Notes: a model not told the origin generated them from the sequence alone. Shown: positions 1-13,111, counted from the first letter of the stretch. The stretch is 64,000 bases of DNA from Diaporthe sp. PMI_573 (GCA_021399435.1 JAJTUP010000031.1:558001-622000), one strand, 5' to 3'. Made by a program: numbers and translations.

Positions 1-2039
1 AGAGGAAGAAGGTTGGAAAGGTTCTGGACGGCGCTCACTGCGCCGGCTGCGAAGCCGCCACCTGATGCAGGGGTCTCAATGGTGTCAGCGTGGCGCACCC
101 TGGGACGGTAATTCCCAGTATAATAGTCGATAAACAGCTGTGTCGAGCCTTTTGGGCAATGCTCGATGAGCACCCGGGCGTATTTCATCAGGCATGGGTA
201 GGCCTGGACTGCATTAGCTTCTTGCTCCCTCTCCAGTCGAACCAAAACTTACTGTTTGAGGATCAAGATGCCATATGAAGGCAAGGGCCTCCTTATAGTC
301 CTTCAGATCCTCGATCAGGATATCCACTACCAGGTCATTTTCGCCGTGCTTTTTGGCCAGGTAGGCAGCCTGCTCGAAATAACCCCCCTGCCTGCACATT
401 GTTATCGCCGTGTCCAGGTCGAACTTGAGCTCTCCAGGTTGCTTTATGAATGCCTCCAGCTTCTCGATATCTTTCAATTTCGCGTAGCAGTTCAAGAGAA
501 GAGTGGTATGATCCGAAGTGGCCTTCCCACGTTCATGAAGCTGCTCCAAATACTCGATGAGGTTGTGTATCCTCTGCGTGTCCAGGAACTTCCTGATAAC
601 TTGCGACGGCTCCGTGTTGTCGATCGCTTTGATATATTGAGCCATGGCTTGATCGTATTCGCCTTTTTGATACATGTGGTCGCCGTACTTGCGGAAGATG
701 ACGTTTTGCTGTTGAGTGTCCAGACCCGCAGTCTGTGCTAGTGATATTGCAAAGGGGTAGAGATTCCTCTGATAGAGCAACTCCAGTCTCTGCTGTAGTG
801 TTTTCTCATGATATCTGTAGACCTTCCCATCCTGGGTCAAGGTGTATAGATCGCCCCACAGCTCGAAAACGGCGAGGACCTTCGAGATGAGAGTCTCGGT
901 ATGTGCGATCACCTTGAGATCTGGCTCAAGCAGGGAGAATGTCGACGCGTTGAAGATGGTGTCCGCAGCACTGCCACCGAAGCGCCTGCGCAATTGACTT
1001 GGGTCTACGGCCGTCTTTGGCGGTGAAACGACCGCGACGTACTGTTTGTATATCGTCACCAGCTCCTTGGGCGAATCGTATGCTTTGGGAGGGCCTCTTC
1101 CTTCAGCTTTGTAGTAGTAAATCGCGTCGTCTCGTGCGACAACAATGCTGCCATCTCTCTTATCCACAGCCATGCATCCGACGCCACATCCTTGGTCCTC
1201 GACTGTTTTCGGTGGTTGACCTTGTCCCTTTCCAGAGATTGTCAATTTCAGGATGCGCGACACGGTCGAGATGAAGAGTGTGGTCAGTCTTTCGTCGACC
1301 CGCAGTTCGACGCCGGTGATCGGTTCCTCGGACTCGTATACAATTCGTTGCTTCGTGCCGCGATCGTTGATTAGGTCTCCCCGGATGACTGTCACGGCGC
1401 CATTTGCGAAACCGACAGCGATCTGCGACAAGTCTTCTGTCGCGGCAAAGGCCGACACCTGGAAGTCTTTCAGCCATGCAACCAGTTGGAACTATGCCTC
1501 GGGTCACGCACAGGAAACTTTTTCCTCCCATTGTAAATTGTGACGCTGCTCAGGCAGGTGGGCATCCCCGTCTTCTTGACCGGCTTATCCAGAGCCCAGA
1601 CCTTCAGCACAGGCTCGCCGCTGAGATCCTCCTATTGAACATTTATAAGTCAGCCCAAGGACCTTCGCAGGCATTCTTCCGTATTTGCGCTCGTGTATAA
1701 ATCGTACCCCAACTGTTACCAGCAAGCTCGTCCCCTCGACCTGGCGCATGTGCGAGATGCGGACACCCTCATGAGCCTGGAAGCTGCGGACGATGCGCCA
1801 GCTCGGGCCCACGATGCGCACATGGCCGTCCGCACTGCCGAGGAAGAGGCTGTCGGAGCCAGAGCAGACGCTGGATATCTCGTGGCTGTCGAAGAAGGCG
1901 CGCGTCTCGTCGTCGTCGGCGAGCTTGACCTGGCTGACATCGAAGAAGTCGAAGGATTTCCACTGCGGCGAAGGCGCGAGGTTAGTCTTTTGATTGCGCA
2001 TGTGTCTTGGTGCAGAGGGGTACATACAGAGAGGGCCAT
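1..2039 (-). CDS. VPS11: VPS11/Pep5 vacuolar sorting protein (3' part outside window)
   Basis: Shared subunit of the HOPS and CORVET tethering complexes, which act in membrane fusion at endosomes and the vacuole. Exons read on the minus strand: 2039-2028, 1962-1708, 1631-1512, 1458-253 and 203 to beyond base 1. Exon 1 is only four codons (MALS), followed by a GTATGT donor. The N-terminal half matches the family's beta-propeller (SSVCSGSDSLFLGS, SQIAVGFANGAVTVIRG). The second half is the alpha-solenoid (KTLQQRLELLYQRNLYPFAI, SQVIRKFLDTQRIHNLIEYL). The last visible exon reads AYPCLMKYARVLIEHCPK, joined in frame to HLDPQT across a 49-base intron. The C-terminal RING region must lie left of the window. 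All exon phases agree and no break is seen. The family assignment rests on recognising long conserved stretches. Confidence 0.93.
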
Positions 2040-2875
2040 GCTGTGCCTATCGTTGCCTCCGTGACAACGAGCTGGGCGCCAGTCGCATAGTTGTTTAAGA
2101 GACGAGGGGCGGGGGTAGTGGTGGTGTCTGGCTTTGGGTTGGAGACGGGTGACGACGAGCTCCCACCCTAGCCGTCGATAGGCCGCTGCGGCACCGTGAC
2201 TAGCGTGGCTCGAGCCGGTGATGCAGTGGCTGCAGGGGTGTGGAGCTTGGAAGCACCTGTCACACCCTGGGAGCAGCTCTTAACTGGAGCTGGCAGCTCA
2301 ACCAACGAGTCAACACTTTGCTACGTAATTAGGCAGTGCCTCTCATTATCAACTCATCGTCAACATGTCTCACGACGAGTGACAAGACATATGCCTGCAC
2401 TCATGATGATTCTTGACCTTTTAGCTCGAAATACGACTGCTCAAAGACGCCTTGTATCAATTCGCATGACCATTTTGCCTTTATCCTGTCTTTGGGACCC
2501 CAGCTGGACTGTTTACTGGGTCTTGTGTGGCTCCATTTGACAGCGTGTACATACACGTCCGAACTGCTACGGCTTACATTCTAGATCTGCCATATCCATT
2601 TTCACCCGCCTTTCTGCCATGGTTGTCTTGTCCTTCAGTGCTCACTTCAAGCTCACCCAAAATGCCGTATCGCAAACATGCCACGTCGGACACAACCATT
2701 CCACAGGGAGAAGCAAATTTAGTTGAGTCAAAGCGTACTTTTGTACTCGATTGATACTATTTAAATAGGTATTTACAGGTCATGAAGTATGTATAGGAAA
2801 CCATCTTGAGCTTGTCTACGCCCACTGCTCATTGTCAACCCCTGCTGCTCTCCCGGTTCATCCGATCGAGGGTGC
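2040..2875. other. Intergenic region
   Basis: Lies between the start of VPS11 and the 3' end of the LVIVD-type gene, so it should hold the VPS11 promoter and the neighbour's 3' UTR. The small open frames here have no codon pattern or motif that I recognise. Confidence 0.6.
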
Positions 2876-4376
2876 TTAGGCGAACTGGCCCTTCATCTGG
2901 CCAGTGACACTTGGGTTCTTGACAATGTACGCGCCACGCTCGATCGTGTTGACGAGGATGTTGCCGGACGGGAAGCCGGCGTAGTGCGACCAGGTACCAG
3001 TGAAGGCAACGTTGCCGCCTCCGGACTGTGCGTCGTCATCAGGGAACACGTCGAAGAAGGCGACCTCCTTGATGCCCTTGCCAGTCGGGTCGCGAGGCAC
3101 AGAAGACACGTCGAGGACGCGGAGGCCGGCGCCGTAGTTGGACTGGAAGGACAGGCCGTTGTACACGTACTGGTTGTGGTCGATGGACCGAACCGAGGAC
3201 TTGAACAGACCGGTCTGCTTTGGTGCACGGAGGTCACGGATGTCCCAGACGTAGGTGACGGGGAAACCGTCAGCTGCAGGCGCGGCGCCATCTTCCTCAT
3301 CCAACTCGTCATCGAGGAGAAGGTACTCCTGGTTGTTGGGGTCGAGGACGGAGCCTTGGTGCGTGTAGGACGCCCCAGTGTAGCTAGTCCTGGAGATGAT
3401 GGTAGCAGCGGCCTTGTTGGTGACGTCGTAGATGGTGAGAGTATCCTCGTTGTAGCCATAGCAGACATCACGACCGGCGTAGCGGGTGTCCGGTCCGCGG
3501 TAGACCAGGCACTGGGCATCGTGGACATAGCCATCACCAGGGGCACAACCAGGGGAGGTGGGGCTCGCAGGGTTCGACAGGTCGATGAATATCAGGCCCG
3601 ACCTGCACTTGTCTGTGCGTGGCTGTGCGCCGACTGCAACGGCGAAGTTCTTCTCTTCAAGGGAGACGACGTTGTGGGTGCGACCAGAGGGAAGGCCGTT
3701 GAAGAGTGAGATGTCGCTGGTGGTGCTGAAGGTCTTGGGTGACGTGATCGTCAGAAGCTTCCGTGCGTCGAAGATCTGGACACCGTGGTTGCTAGCCTCG
3801 GATCCGATGATGAAGTAGTTCTTCACCGTGCGGATCTCACGCCACTGGGAGGTGACTGATTGCTGGGGAAGACGACCGAGGTAGGTGATGCGGCCTGTCT
3901 TGGAGATCTCGATGAACGCAGTGCCGTCCGCCTGGCCGATAGCACCGAACTCCCGTCCTTCGGGAGATGTCCAGCCCCAGGAGGAGGAACCAGAGCCACT
4001 GCGGCTGCCCAGCTCCGCGTGGGTCTTGAAGTCTTGAAGATCAAGGTTGCTGCAGCGGAATGTCTGCAGGCGGTCGCCCGGGACAACAACAGCTTGGCCG
4101 TTGACACACTTGACGGGGGCAGGGAGGGTCTGGAAGAGCTGGGTCTGGTTGTATTCTCCGTCGGCGCGGCGTTGCTCCCACACGTCCTAAATGATGTCAG
4201 TTTCGAAATAACGTATATCTTGGAGCGCGCTACTGTACCATCTTGTAGTTCATGACGGCTTCATGAACCCTGCCGGACTGGTACATCTCATGGGTGACTT
4301 CGCTCTCGCCGAGCAGCGACTTGAGCGAGACGGCCGCAGCCATGGCCGGAGCCAACAGAGTCAGGGCGTACTTCAT
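2876..4376 (-). CDS. Secreted LVIVD-repeat / choice-of-anchor-B-type protein
   Basis: Two exons, 4376-4239 and 4186-2876, give 482 residues. The intron has a GTACAG donor and a TTTAG acceptor. The N-terminus (MKYALTLLAPAMAAAVS) is a signal peptide, so the product should be secreted or wall-associated. The body has repeated beta-propeller-like strands with LVIVD-style cores such as GVQIFDAR, GLIFIDLSNP, LTIYDVT and LRVLDVSS. It also has the segment DGYVHDAQCLVYRGPDTRYAG, followed by an acidic loop LLLDDELDEED. Proteins of this type are common in fungi but their biochemical role is not established. The start was chosen because it gives an ideal signal peptide. The family call is from motif recognition only. 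Confidence 0.78.
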
Positions 4377-6593
4377 GCTGGGTGATTAGGAATACAGGAA
4401 ACACCGGTTCTGAAGGGACGGAATGAAGGTGCGGTGAGATGGTGCGTAGCAAAGAGGTAGTCAAGCAAAAGTGTGAAGAGGGCATGTTTACCTTAAATCA
4501 GTCCCGCGTATTGTGGTCCTACATGGTGTAATACGGGAGGACGGGTCCTACCTTCCTCGCAGAGATAGCGCTGCGGAGGCAAGGAAAGGTGCTTAATTGT
4601 GACCTTCTTTTCAGGAAAGAGCAATCCCACCTAGGGATTCCTGATGAAGCAGGTCAAGCCCACGATAAGCGGCAAGGTTCAATGCAGAGATCTTGGCTTT
4701 GACTTGGCTTTGCCTTGGCTTCATCTATTCCGCCCGGGTTGACCAATTGGGGGCCTTGGTGCGTTCAGACGCCATCGTGACCCTCTCTGCTATCAGACTT
4801 ATACGACTTAGATGTAATCTTGGGGTGGTCGACAACCGGTTGAGTTGATCTGCTACCAGTAACAGCGATTATACTTGTCAATATCATGATAGCGCTATTG
4901 ACAGGGCACACCTCAATTGTTGACGGAGCGGCACGGTGTTGAGAACTTTGGGACCTCGAGACCTAGGCGATTTAACCACTAGCCGGTAAGGTCGCACTGC
5001 TCGCAAAAGATGGTTGCACCGACGTCTTACACTAATTCCGGCTTAGGATGGTGCAACTCGGGCGATGAGCTCGGGTGATGCAATTCGGGAAACAGCCGTC
5101 CCGCCTGAATCGCTCTGCCGATATCCAGGTAGACTATATGAGTGGGGCCAATATTTTGCTGGGCGGTTGGCATAGGCCTTGGACTATGTCTTGGCGTGAC
5201 CTTGCAAGGAAGGAGGAAATAAAGGGGCAAACTTGGAGACAAGTCATTTGTCTATATCGTGCTGTCACTTGCAATCAGCATTCGATACTCCCGCGGTCTT
5301 CCAGCGTGGTGGAGAATCCATTTCTGGAATCACCTTACTCAAGCTTTTGGTACTACTTCTTCGGATAAGACTTGTCTGAATAATCTTTTGCCAGGTAGCA
5401 CCCTACTCGTGACCATCTTGCATTTTTTCCAACACTAGGGAAAAGTAACCTGGCAGTGAAGACCGCAGCACTGGGCAGAGGGAAATGGGGCATAGAACGC
5501 TGATCTCCCGGCAGATCGCCACACATCACAGAGTCATGTGATAAATCTCCGAAGCGCCAGGACTCGGCGATCAATATTTTGGGTAACATTCTACGTATAA
5601 AGCAATGCCAACAGACGATCATCCACTTGAGTTGCTTGCATGTTCAATCCGGAATACGTGGGTAAGTTCTGCGGACTGTTATGTCATCCGAGTAATGGAC
5701 AGCGGTTGTTACTCGAAACTCGAAAATATTCCAGGACCGCCATTTGTAATTTCAATTCCTCGATCCGTGACTGAGTCTCACCCCTTGTACTCCTTACTGT
5801 CTTACGGGCCCCTTTGGCAGAAGACCTGTTGCTCCCAGACGCTGCCCTCGTCTTGTGGGAATGCGTCACAGTATACGCGCAGCTGGGCCGGCAGAGAATT
5901 GAAGGCGTAACACGATGCGATCAAAGACGGAACACAACAGGGTTTGCCTAAGGACAGGTCCACTCAAGAAGGGAAAATATCCTCAGGTAAAAAGCCCACG
6001 TCAACACAGCAGACTTCACAAACTGGGGGCAATATGGCTTGTGTAATGGACACAACAGTGACAGGTACATGCAGACTAATTAAGCGGCTCTCACGGGAAG
6101 CAGGTCACATCCAATACGAGGTCGTTCATGTTCCACGTTCAAAATGCCCAACCTTGGAACCGTGACCGTGGTTTTACTCACAATGGATCTAGGTACGCTT
6201 TTGCTGGAGTATCAAGGCACATGCAAATAGGAATCCAAGGCAAGTTTGGTGATTTGTGGCAAGAGTCATTCTATTCTACTGGGCTCTCGTTGGCGTGTCG
6301 CTAGCCCTGCTGGGGTGCTTAAGGTAGTGGTGCCTGGCATGCCTGAGGACCGCACCTGCAATACGTGGGGGCGAAGCCACAAATGGCGGGGCAAGCATTT
6401 CAGGCTGCCCCACCCGCCGACTCTTTGATGCACCCATTCCTTCACTCACCTAACCCAACCAAACCTTAAGTGACTTGAGCCTCAATCAAATCCAACTTCA
6501 TCGCCAGCCACTGCACGTCTATCATCACGCGTCTTCATAATCTTCTATACTTCATCCATCAACAGACTTGCACCGCGAGAGCAGCTACGCGTC
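4377..6593. other. Intergenic region, 2.2 kb
   Basis: Divergent region between the LVIVD-type gene and dim1. It must hold both promoters. Scattered frames of 60-100 codons occur on both strands, but none shows a domain, a signal peptide or joinable exons. No repeat stands out. Confidence 0.55.
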
Positions 6594-7213
6594 ATGGGAT
6601 CCGTCGTGCTTCCCCATCTGCCCTCGGGCTGGCACGTCGACCAAGCAATCCTTTCAGGTTCGTCTCACTCAGTCTCCGCCACTCGGTTCCTCCCTCTGGC
6701 TCACTGCTTCACATAACTGACCACCACCGCAGAGGAAGACCGTCTCGTCGTCATCCGTTTCGGACGCGATCATGACTCGGTAAGAGATACAGTCACTCCC
6801 GCGCCTTAGCTTCCATCCAAAGCTGACCCCAAACAGGACTGCATGCGGCAAGACGAGGTGCTGTACAAGATAGCCGATCGTGTCAAGAACTTCGCCGCCA
6901 TCTACCTCTGCGATATCGACAAGGTAAGACTTCATCAAAGGCAGAATCGAGAGACGAGACGGGTTCTGACTGGTCGCAGGTCCCCGATTTCAACACCATG
7001 TACGAGCTGTACGACCCCTGCACAATCATGTTCTTCTTCCGGAACAAACACATCATGTGCGATTTCGGCACGGGTAACAACAACAAACTAAACTGGGTGC
7101 TGGACGACAAGCAAGAGCTCATCGACATTCTTGAGACCGTGTTCCGGGGCGCCAAGAAAGGTAGAGGTTTGGTAGTGAGCCCGAAGGATTACAGCACGAG
7201 ACACCGTTATTGA
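6594..7213 (+). CDS. dim1: Dim1/Dib1, U5 snRNP 15 kDa thioredoxin-fold protein
   Basis: Component of the U4/U6.U5 tri-snRNP, needed for pre-mRNA splicing. Four exons, 6594-6657, 6733-6779, 6837-6923 and 6980-7213, give 143 residues, the usual length of the family. The product reads MGSVVLPHLPSGWHVDQAIL, then EEDRLVVIRFGRDHD, IADRVKNFAAIYLCDID, VPDFNTMYELYDPCTIMFFF and a tail ending STRHRY, all highly conserved. Introns are 57-75 bases with GTAAG-type or GTTCG donors, and every phase agrees. This is a single-copy housekeeping gene and a good positive control for the splice model used in the window. Confidence 0.97.
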
Positions 7214-7527
7214 GCAGTCGTCTTCGGAATGGAAATTTAGCAGACACTCCAGATGTCTGGAGTCTGAGAGGAGTTGGGTGCCCAGGTACTTCGTCAACAT
7301 TGAAGTCACAAGGAAGCTGGGTCTGGGCGTCGGTATCATCATGGAAAGCACGAGATTGTCGACTGAGATCGGCGGCAAATAGATGGGTCACGTTGATTTG
7401 TTGCATTCCAATAAATAACAGAATTGATAATTCGTGGCAAAAGCTGTTGAGCAGAGCACGCCGGCGCTTCATTCTTGAGCCCCAAATCCGAGGACACCCA
7501 ATCATCCGGGAAACCATTCGCGGTGTT
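7214..7527. other. Convergent intergenic region
   Basis: About 310 bases between the stops of dim1 (+) and the aldo-keto reductase (-). It should hold both 3' UTRs. Nothing else seen. Confidence 0.6.
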
Positions 7528-8672
7528 TCATTTCTGCCTCACATAATCACCCAGGTTCTTCTTGAACTCATCAGACTGCCCGCTGACATTATCCAGGAAC
7601 GCCTCATGCTTCATGCTCTCCCACACGCCCTGGATCTGCTCCTGGACCGCCGGACTCAAAGGCCCCTTCCGGATGGCCGCCACCGTCTCCCTCAGCTGCT
7701 TGAGGCTAGACGCCCCGACGATGACCGCGTCACCCTTGGACCCGTCCAGGATCGAGTTGTGGAACACCCAGCGGAAGGCCAGCTCCGACGCCGGGATGCC
7801 CTCGGCCGCCGCGATCTTGTTCCACGTGTCCAGCGCGCCGAGGACGGCGGGCCGCTGGACGTACAGGCCGTGGTAGAACTTGCCGAGGAAGCTCTCCGGG
7901 TCCCACCGCCCCTTGCCGTTCTTTAGCTGCTCGGGGGTCTTGGCCAGGAAGCCCCCGGCGATTGGGCTGTAGGCATAGAAGGCGACTAGGATGGGTTGGT
8001 TAGCTGTGTTGTCTGGTGCTAGAGACTTCTCCATGAGCGCTACTTACTATTGTTCTCGCGGAGGATAGGGAAGAGCTCAGTCTCGGCCAGACGTCCCACG
8101 GCGTTGTAGTTGCCCTGGTACACCGTCGGAAGCACGAATCCCCGTTCCCGGCAGACTCGCAGCACTTCCTTCGTCTGGTCCGCATCGAAGTTTGAGAGGC
8201 CGAATCTCCTGAAGGCTCCAGACTTGTAGAGGGCATCGACACCCTCTAGCGTTTCCTCAAAAGGGAGGCGAGTGTCTGGGCTGTGGAGATAGTATACGTC
8301 GACCTACGTAGAGAGCAATTAGAACGTCGATTCCGTACTGAAATAGTCAGGCCTCCTTTGGTTGGGTGTAGCGTGGGCACAAACCTGTGAGGTAGCGAGC
8401 TTCTTCAAGCTCTCCTTCCCGGAGGCGATCACTACATCTTTGGTCGAGGGCTCGGGCTGCATGAGTCCTGGATGTTTCGTATCGATCGTGAATCGGCTGG
8501 CCGCCTTCTTTTCTCCGAGGAACTTCTCGGACTCGCCATAGAGAGCAGCCGTGTCTATGATCTTGATGCCAAGCTCCGCAAGAAGGTCCAGGTATTCCTG
8601 GACCTCTTCGACGTCCTTTACGTACGGAGGGGTAAAGATGCCGCCCCCGAAGGCAATAATAGGTGTCGCCAT
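7528..8672 (-). CDS. Aldo-keto reductase, AKR7-like (aldehyde reductase)
   Basis: NAD(P)H-dependent oxidoreductase of the aflatoxin-aldehyde-reductase-like group. Exons 8672-8385, 8303-8048 and 7985-7528 give 333 residues, typical of the family. Catalytic residues are visible: Asp40 and Tyr45 in IIDTAALYGESE, Lys66 in TIDTKH, His103 in VDVYYLHSPD. Later blocks are RRFGLSNFDADQ, NIAFYAYSPIAGGFL and ELAFRWVFHNSIL, then the cofactor-binding GDAVIVGASSLKQLRETV. The start at 8672 is the first true ATG; the open frame extends six codons further only through a GTG. It is about 10 kb from the nearest other metabolic-cluster gene, so a role in the polyketide locus is possible but not indicated. Substrate is unknown. 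Confidence 0.9.
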
Positions 8673-9721
8673 GATTGCAAAAGATGACACAAAACGCTGC
8701 TAATATAGATATGTCGAATCCGTGGGGGACCTCGGGATCCGGAGCGAGATCGAATTGGCTTGCTGTATGTGGTGCTGGTGAAAAGAGCCCGGGAGGAGCG
8801 TGAACGTTGTATACGCAGATGGAATCTATCCTCTTCGAACCCCTCAATCCTCGAGATTTTAGGCACCATTGCTGTCATCACCTTATTTATCATGTTCTGC
8901 TGAGTACTTGCGTGGACAACGAACAATATGCCCGACGATGACAAATGCCGGCATGGTTGCTCCGACACCCCGACACTCGCAAAACGTGCTAGTGCAAGCC
9001 CCTCTAAGTCGGATCGAGCGGCCGCTCTTAAAGCGGATTATGCGGGCGCTCTGACACGAATATGGGTGCTGATTGGTTCAATGTGTGATCCTATACGATC
9101 GTGATTTGGCAAGCAATGGAAAGTCTCCGATGACAAGGGTCTTGCTTACACTTGTAGCATCACAATCCTTTTTACTACCCGGGGAGGTTGCAGTCGAAGT
9201 GCGTCGCAGTGATTTGCATGCATACAGATAATCCAACGTAATAACTTTAACACACGGCAGAGCAGATCAGACTATCAAGAACAACATCGATCCTGTAGCC
9301 AGGTTAAATCAACTTTAATCACTACCCGGCAAGGTATTGTCGGCAGGAATCCTGACACTTCAACACGGGGGTATCCAGAGCGGGAAGACGAGAGAGAATA
9401 TCTGTATTGGAGCGGTCTTGTTCACAATACGTATCATACTTATGTAGGTCCAGAAGGCGCTGCGTGAGCCGTTTGCCGTTTCTCTTACCATACAGGATCA
9501 ACGAAACCAGAGGAACCACTTTATGCCCCATCTAATCTAGGTAGCTCAGGCACGGAATTGATGAAATTAGTCTCTCAAATGTCGTAGATATTGCTGTCAC
9601 TATGAATCGTTAGCATGCGAATATCCGAGGAGAATATATGTTGTGTGGATTCCTGGAGTACCAACGCTAAGAGGTGGGAAAGAAATGATAGGGGGAGGGC
9701 AACGAAATGAGAAATCATCAC
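8673..9721. other. Intergenic region
   Basis: Promoter region of the aldo-keto reductase plus the 3' flank of the amylase. No coding pattern, repeat or RNA gene seen. Confidence 0.55.
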
Positions 9722-11365
9722 TTACAACTTCTCCCCAAACTTCTCCCGACCCTCAGCGTCCTTGCTCACAAAGATGCTAACGCTGCACTGCCCACAGACG
9801 AACTCTCCGAACCCGTCCTCTCCAATCTCAACCTCCGCATCGCTCCAGCCGAGCACGTCCGTCCACCTCTCGCCGGCGTGCATCTCGCCGACATGCATCC
9901 TCTTGGATCCCTCACCAGCGTTGGAGAGGACGACGGCGCACCCGAAGCGGCGGTCCCACGTGCCGTAGCGCACGAACCCCAGGCACGTCGCGTAGTCGAA
10001 GTAGTCGGCCTGCTGGCCGTAGGCGTAGAGCTTGCGCGCGAGGGTGAGCTTTGGCAGCGCGCCGCCGCACGAGGGCGGGAAGGACTGCTTCTCGCCCTTT
10101 GGGTCGACGCCGTATACGTCGCCGTACCAGACGCAGGGGTACCCCGTGTCGCGGAGGAGGATGAGCGAGTAGGCGAGGGGCTTGAACCAGTCTGCAATCT
10201 GGGCCTCTAGCGCTTGGTAGGGTTGAGTGTCGTGGTTCATCACGAGTGTCTGTGGGAGGGGGGTTTGTGATGAGCGTGTGCGGGCAGGCCAGCAGAGATA
10301 TGAAGAGAACTTACCACCGCACAAATTGGCGCAGCCTGCACAAGGGTGTCATCGAAGACCTTGCGCAGGTCTGCGCCATTGCCCTGGCTAATCTCGCTGA
10401 AGTTGTAGACCAATGGGGCGTCGAAGAGGGCAAACTTCCTGCCCATCCGATCGAGGTAGCTCTCCATGTCCTGGAGGCTGTCCTTCCAGAACTCTCCGAC
10501 GACGAACCAGTCTGAGCCGTACGTCTCATCCATGTTGGTGATAAAATCACGCAGGAAGTCCTCACTGTAGTGCTTGATGGCGTCGAAGCGGAAACCTTTC
10601 AGTGGAATTTGGGAGGCCAACCACTTTCCCCAGTTGAGGACGTCTTCTTGGACTTCTGGATGATCATAGTCTAGATCTGAGCCCATGAGGAAATCGCTGT
10701 TTCGAAGCATTAGATCGAGCAAGTTCCACGCGCAGGGTCGTCTTTACTCACTAGTTGCCCTTCTCGCCGTCGACATCTCCATCGTCCGCCCAGCCCTTGA
10801 CCTTGTCCCCCATGATCTTGTAGATGGCATTCTTGTCGTTCTTGGCGTTGAAGTCGACACCGCTGAAATGATACCAGTGGTATTTCATTTTGCTGTACTT
10901 GCCACGCCTTCCAGGGAACGTGTAGCCAACCCAAGCCTCGATTTGATAGGTATCACTGATGTCCTTGTTTCGATCCTCCTGGTCAACCTCCTTCGCATCA
11001 CACTTCTCCTTGCGATCAGCGGCAAACTTGTGATTCAGGACTGCATCCCAGTAGATACCGACACCGTTGTCCTTGGCCGTGTTTGCCATCCTGACCAGCT
11101 CCTCCTTGGGGCCCCATTTGGTGGGAACGGTGCCTTTCTGGTCGAACTCTCCCAGGTCGTAAAGGTCATAGATGTCATACCCATTGCCATCTTTGGACGA
11201 GCCCTTACATCCAGGTGGTACCCAGATGTTGTCAATCCCCCATCGCTTGAGCTGAGGAATATGCTTCTCGAGCCGGACCCAGTGCTTCTGGTCAGCGGGA
11301 ACGTACCATTCGAAGCCCTGCATCATGGTCATATTCTCCGGGGTTGGCTTCTGTTCGTCTCCCAT
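9722..11365 (-). CDS. Intracellular alpha-amylase-type glycoside hydrolase (GH13)
   Basis: Exons 11365-10752, 10696-10315 and 10249-9722 give 507 residues. GH13 conserved blocks are in order: DAVLNHK; GFRFDAIKH with nucleophile Asp243; FVVGEFW with acid/base Glu273; MNHDTQ with the third carboxylate Asp339. MMQGFEWYVP near the start and GYPCVWYGDVYG near the end resemble the bacterial-type GH13_5 enzymes that fungi carry as cytosolic amylases. No signal peptide follows the chosen ATG (context CCAAGATGG), which fits an intracellular role, perhaps in alpha-glucan or glycogen metabolism. An in-frame extension upstream begins only with GTG and is not used. The subfamily assignment is from memory of the family. 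Confidence 0.92.
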
Positions 11366-13111
11366 CTTGGCGGTTTGCAGCGACACCTCGACTGTCTGCA
11401 GTGGTAATGAAATGAAAATCACGAGTACCCGAGCGAAATGAATGAGTGATTTAGCAGCCTGAGAACATAGCTGCTATGCTATATAAAAACAAGCTCACCG
11501 CCCATGATTCTTGTACCAAATAGTCTTCTCCGTCCATCAGGAATCCCGCCCGCTAGGACTAGGCTTATCGTTGGATAGGTGACATCCGGCCCTGATGGTG
11601 TCCTCCATAGCCTTGGAATTAATCCAGAACGGGCTTACGTGGACAAGGTTCCTGGCGCTACAGGTAGCCAGCCTGTCAGAGCTACCAGGTTTCGCACAGG
11701 TCCATCCCGGTAAACCTGAATTCAAGTCGCGCAACCAAAGGAGCCAAGTGCCATCGTGCAGACGTGACTGGCGCAGACAGTACTGTTGGTCAAACGGTAG
11801 TGCCGGTTCCCGTCAGCGGAAGCTTGGAAAAGCTGGGATGGGATGATGTGCTGCATGAGGTGACGTCGGGGTGGCAGTGATAAGACAGCTTGGGAAGTGT
11901 CAGCAATTTGACAGGTTTGGGAAGAATTGGGTCTTGACATGGTGGTTAAGCGTCGTTGGACCTCTCAGTTCGGAACATGGCTGCCGGAGTTGTCTTACAA
12001 CGAAGCAAGCTGTTTGCTAAGTCGTCGTCGCTGGGCTAATTAGAGGTGTAGAGGTGTGCCTTCCGAGTCCTCTTCACCGTCCCATCCTGGAGAGCACAGG
12101 CCAACAACACAGGAGCCAGTGACGTCATGCCTAAATAATATACTCTTCCTTGATGAAGAGGAGCAGATTCACTAAGACAACGTGAATTAGAGACTTGCCA
12201 TGAAGGACTTTTGGGCTTGATGATGGTTTTGGAGAGCGATGATTCACATGTCAAGATAGGCACCCACAATTTGGCTCAGATCCACAGTGGAACCACCAGC
12301 AGCAATCCCAGGCTTGAGTACATGAATCCCAGGTCGAATGAACTCGGCACGAAGAAGTAAACAAAACATTCTGCAGGTTCAGGGTTTCAATGTAGTCGAG
12401 ACATAATTGAACATAGAGATTGGGCCTCCACTGAATGATATTTCCAAGCCACTAGTTAAACCAGGGAGATGTTATGAATGGATCTAAGTAATGTCTTATG
12501 AGATTGTGTGACATCACTAGGTAGTTATGTTACTCTGCAACATCTATTGGCAGTTGAGTTACATCCACTGGACAACTAACTAGGTACCTACTAGTAGGTG
12601 TGTTGCTTGGTATCATCTACACGATCTAAATCGACCGTTCTACTCATCCCCTTGGGCTTGCCTTTCCAAGGATGTCAACTGACCAACATCGACTTCTCAA
12701 GGTACGGCTCCAAACAAGCTTCCAACGACCCATGTTGGGTCCATTTATATGATTCAAGACCGGAAGGTGAACCGATATCGGCAAATGTTAATCTTATCTG
12801 ATCCATCAGTCGACGCATACACGACAAACGGAATGCCTCACTGTCCGGCCCGGATCCACCTATTTGTTCAAGGCGAATTGATAATTGGAGCAGCAGTGAT
12901 GTAGCGCCTGCGATGGTCCCGAGTCCTCATCGTGATCTCAGTCTCGGCCGAGCACTCCTCGGCGGTGAGATGAAAGTCTCCTGACGGTAAAGAGTGATGT
13001 TCTCACGAGTATAAATAGGTAGCTCTGCACCCGTCTTGGAGATTCCGAATCAAGTCAGGCAGGCAGCTCATTTCCAAGGTTGTTCACTGAGAGCCCATAT
13101 TGCGTGCGACA
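11366..13111. other. Intergenic region, 1.75 kb
   Basis: Divergent promoter region between the amylase (-) and the Cys-rich peptide gene (+). Its right end carries the TATA box listed separately. The rest holds no recognisable coding sequence or repeat. Confidence 0.55.
13010..13017 (+). promoter_or_regulatory. TATA box of the Cys-rich peptide gene
   Basis: TATAAATA lies about 95 bases before the ATG at 13112, a normal distance for a strongly regulated fungal promoter. The assignment is inferred from position and sequence. Confidence 0.55.

Noticed and set aside
2984..3709. 241-codon plus-strand frame over the LVIVD-type gene
   Set aside because: Antisense shadow of a well-supported secreted protein.
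7210..7926. 238-codon plus-strand frame over the aldo-keto reductase
   Set aside because: It overlaps the reductase antisense and begins in the dim1 3' end; no domain.
10685..11407. 240-codon plus-strand frame over the amylase
   Set aside because: Antisense shadow; the amylase has all catalytic blocks.
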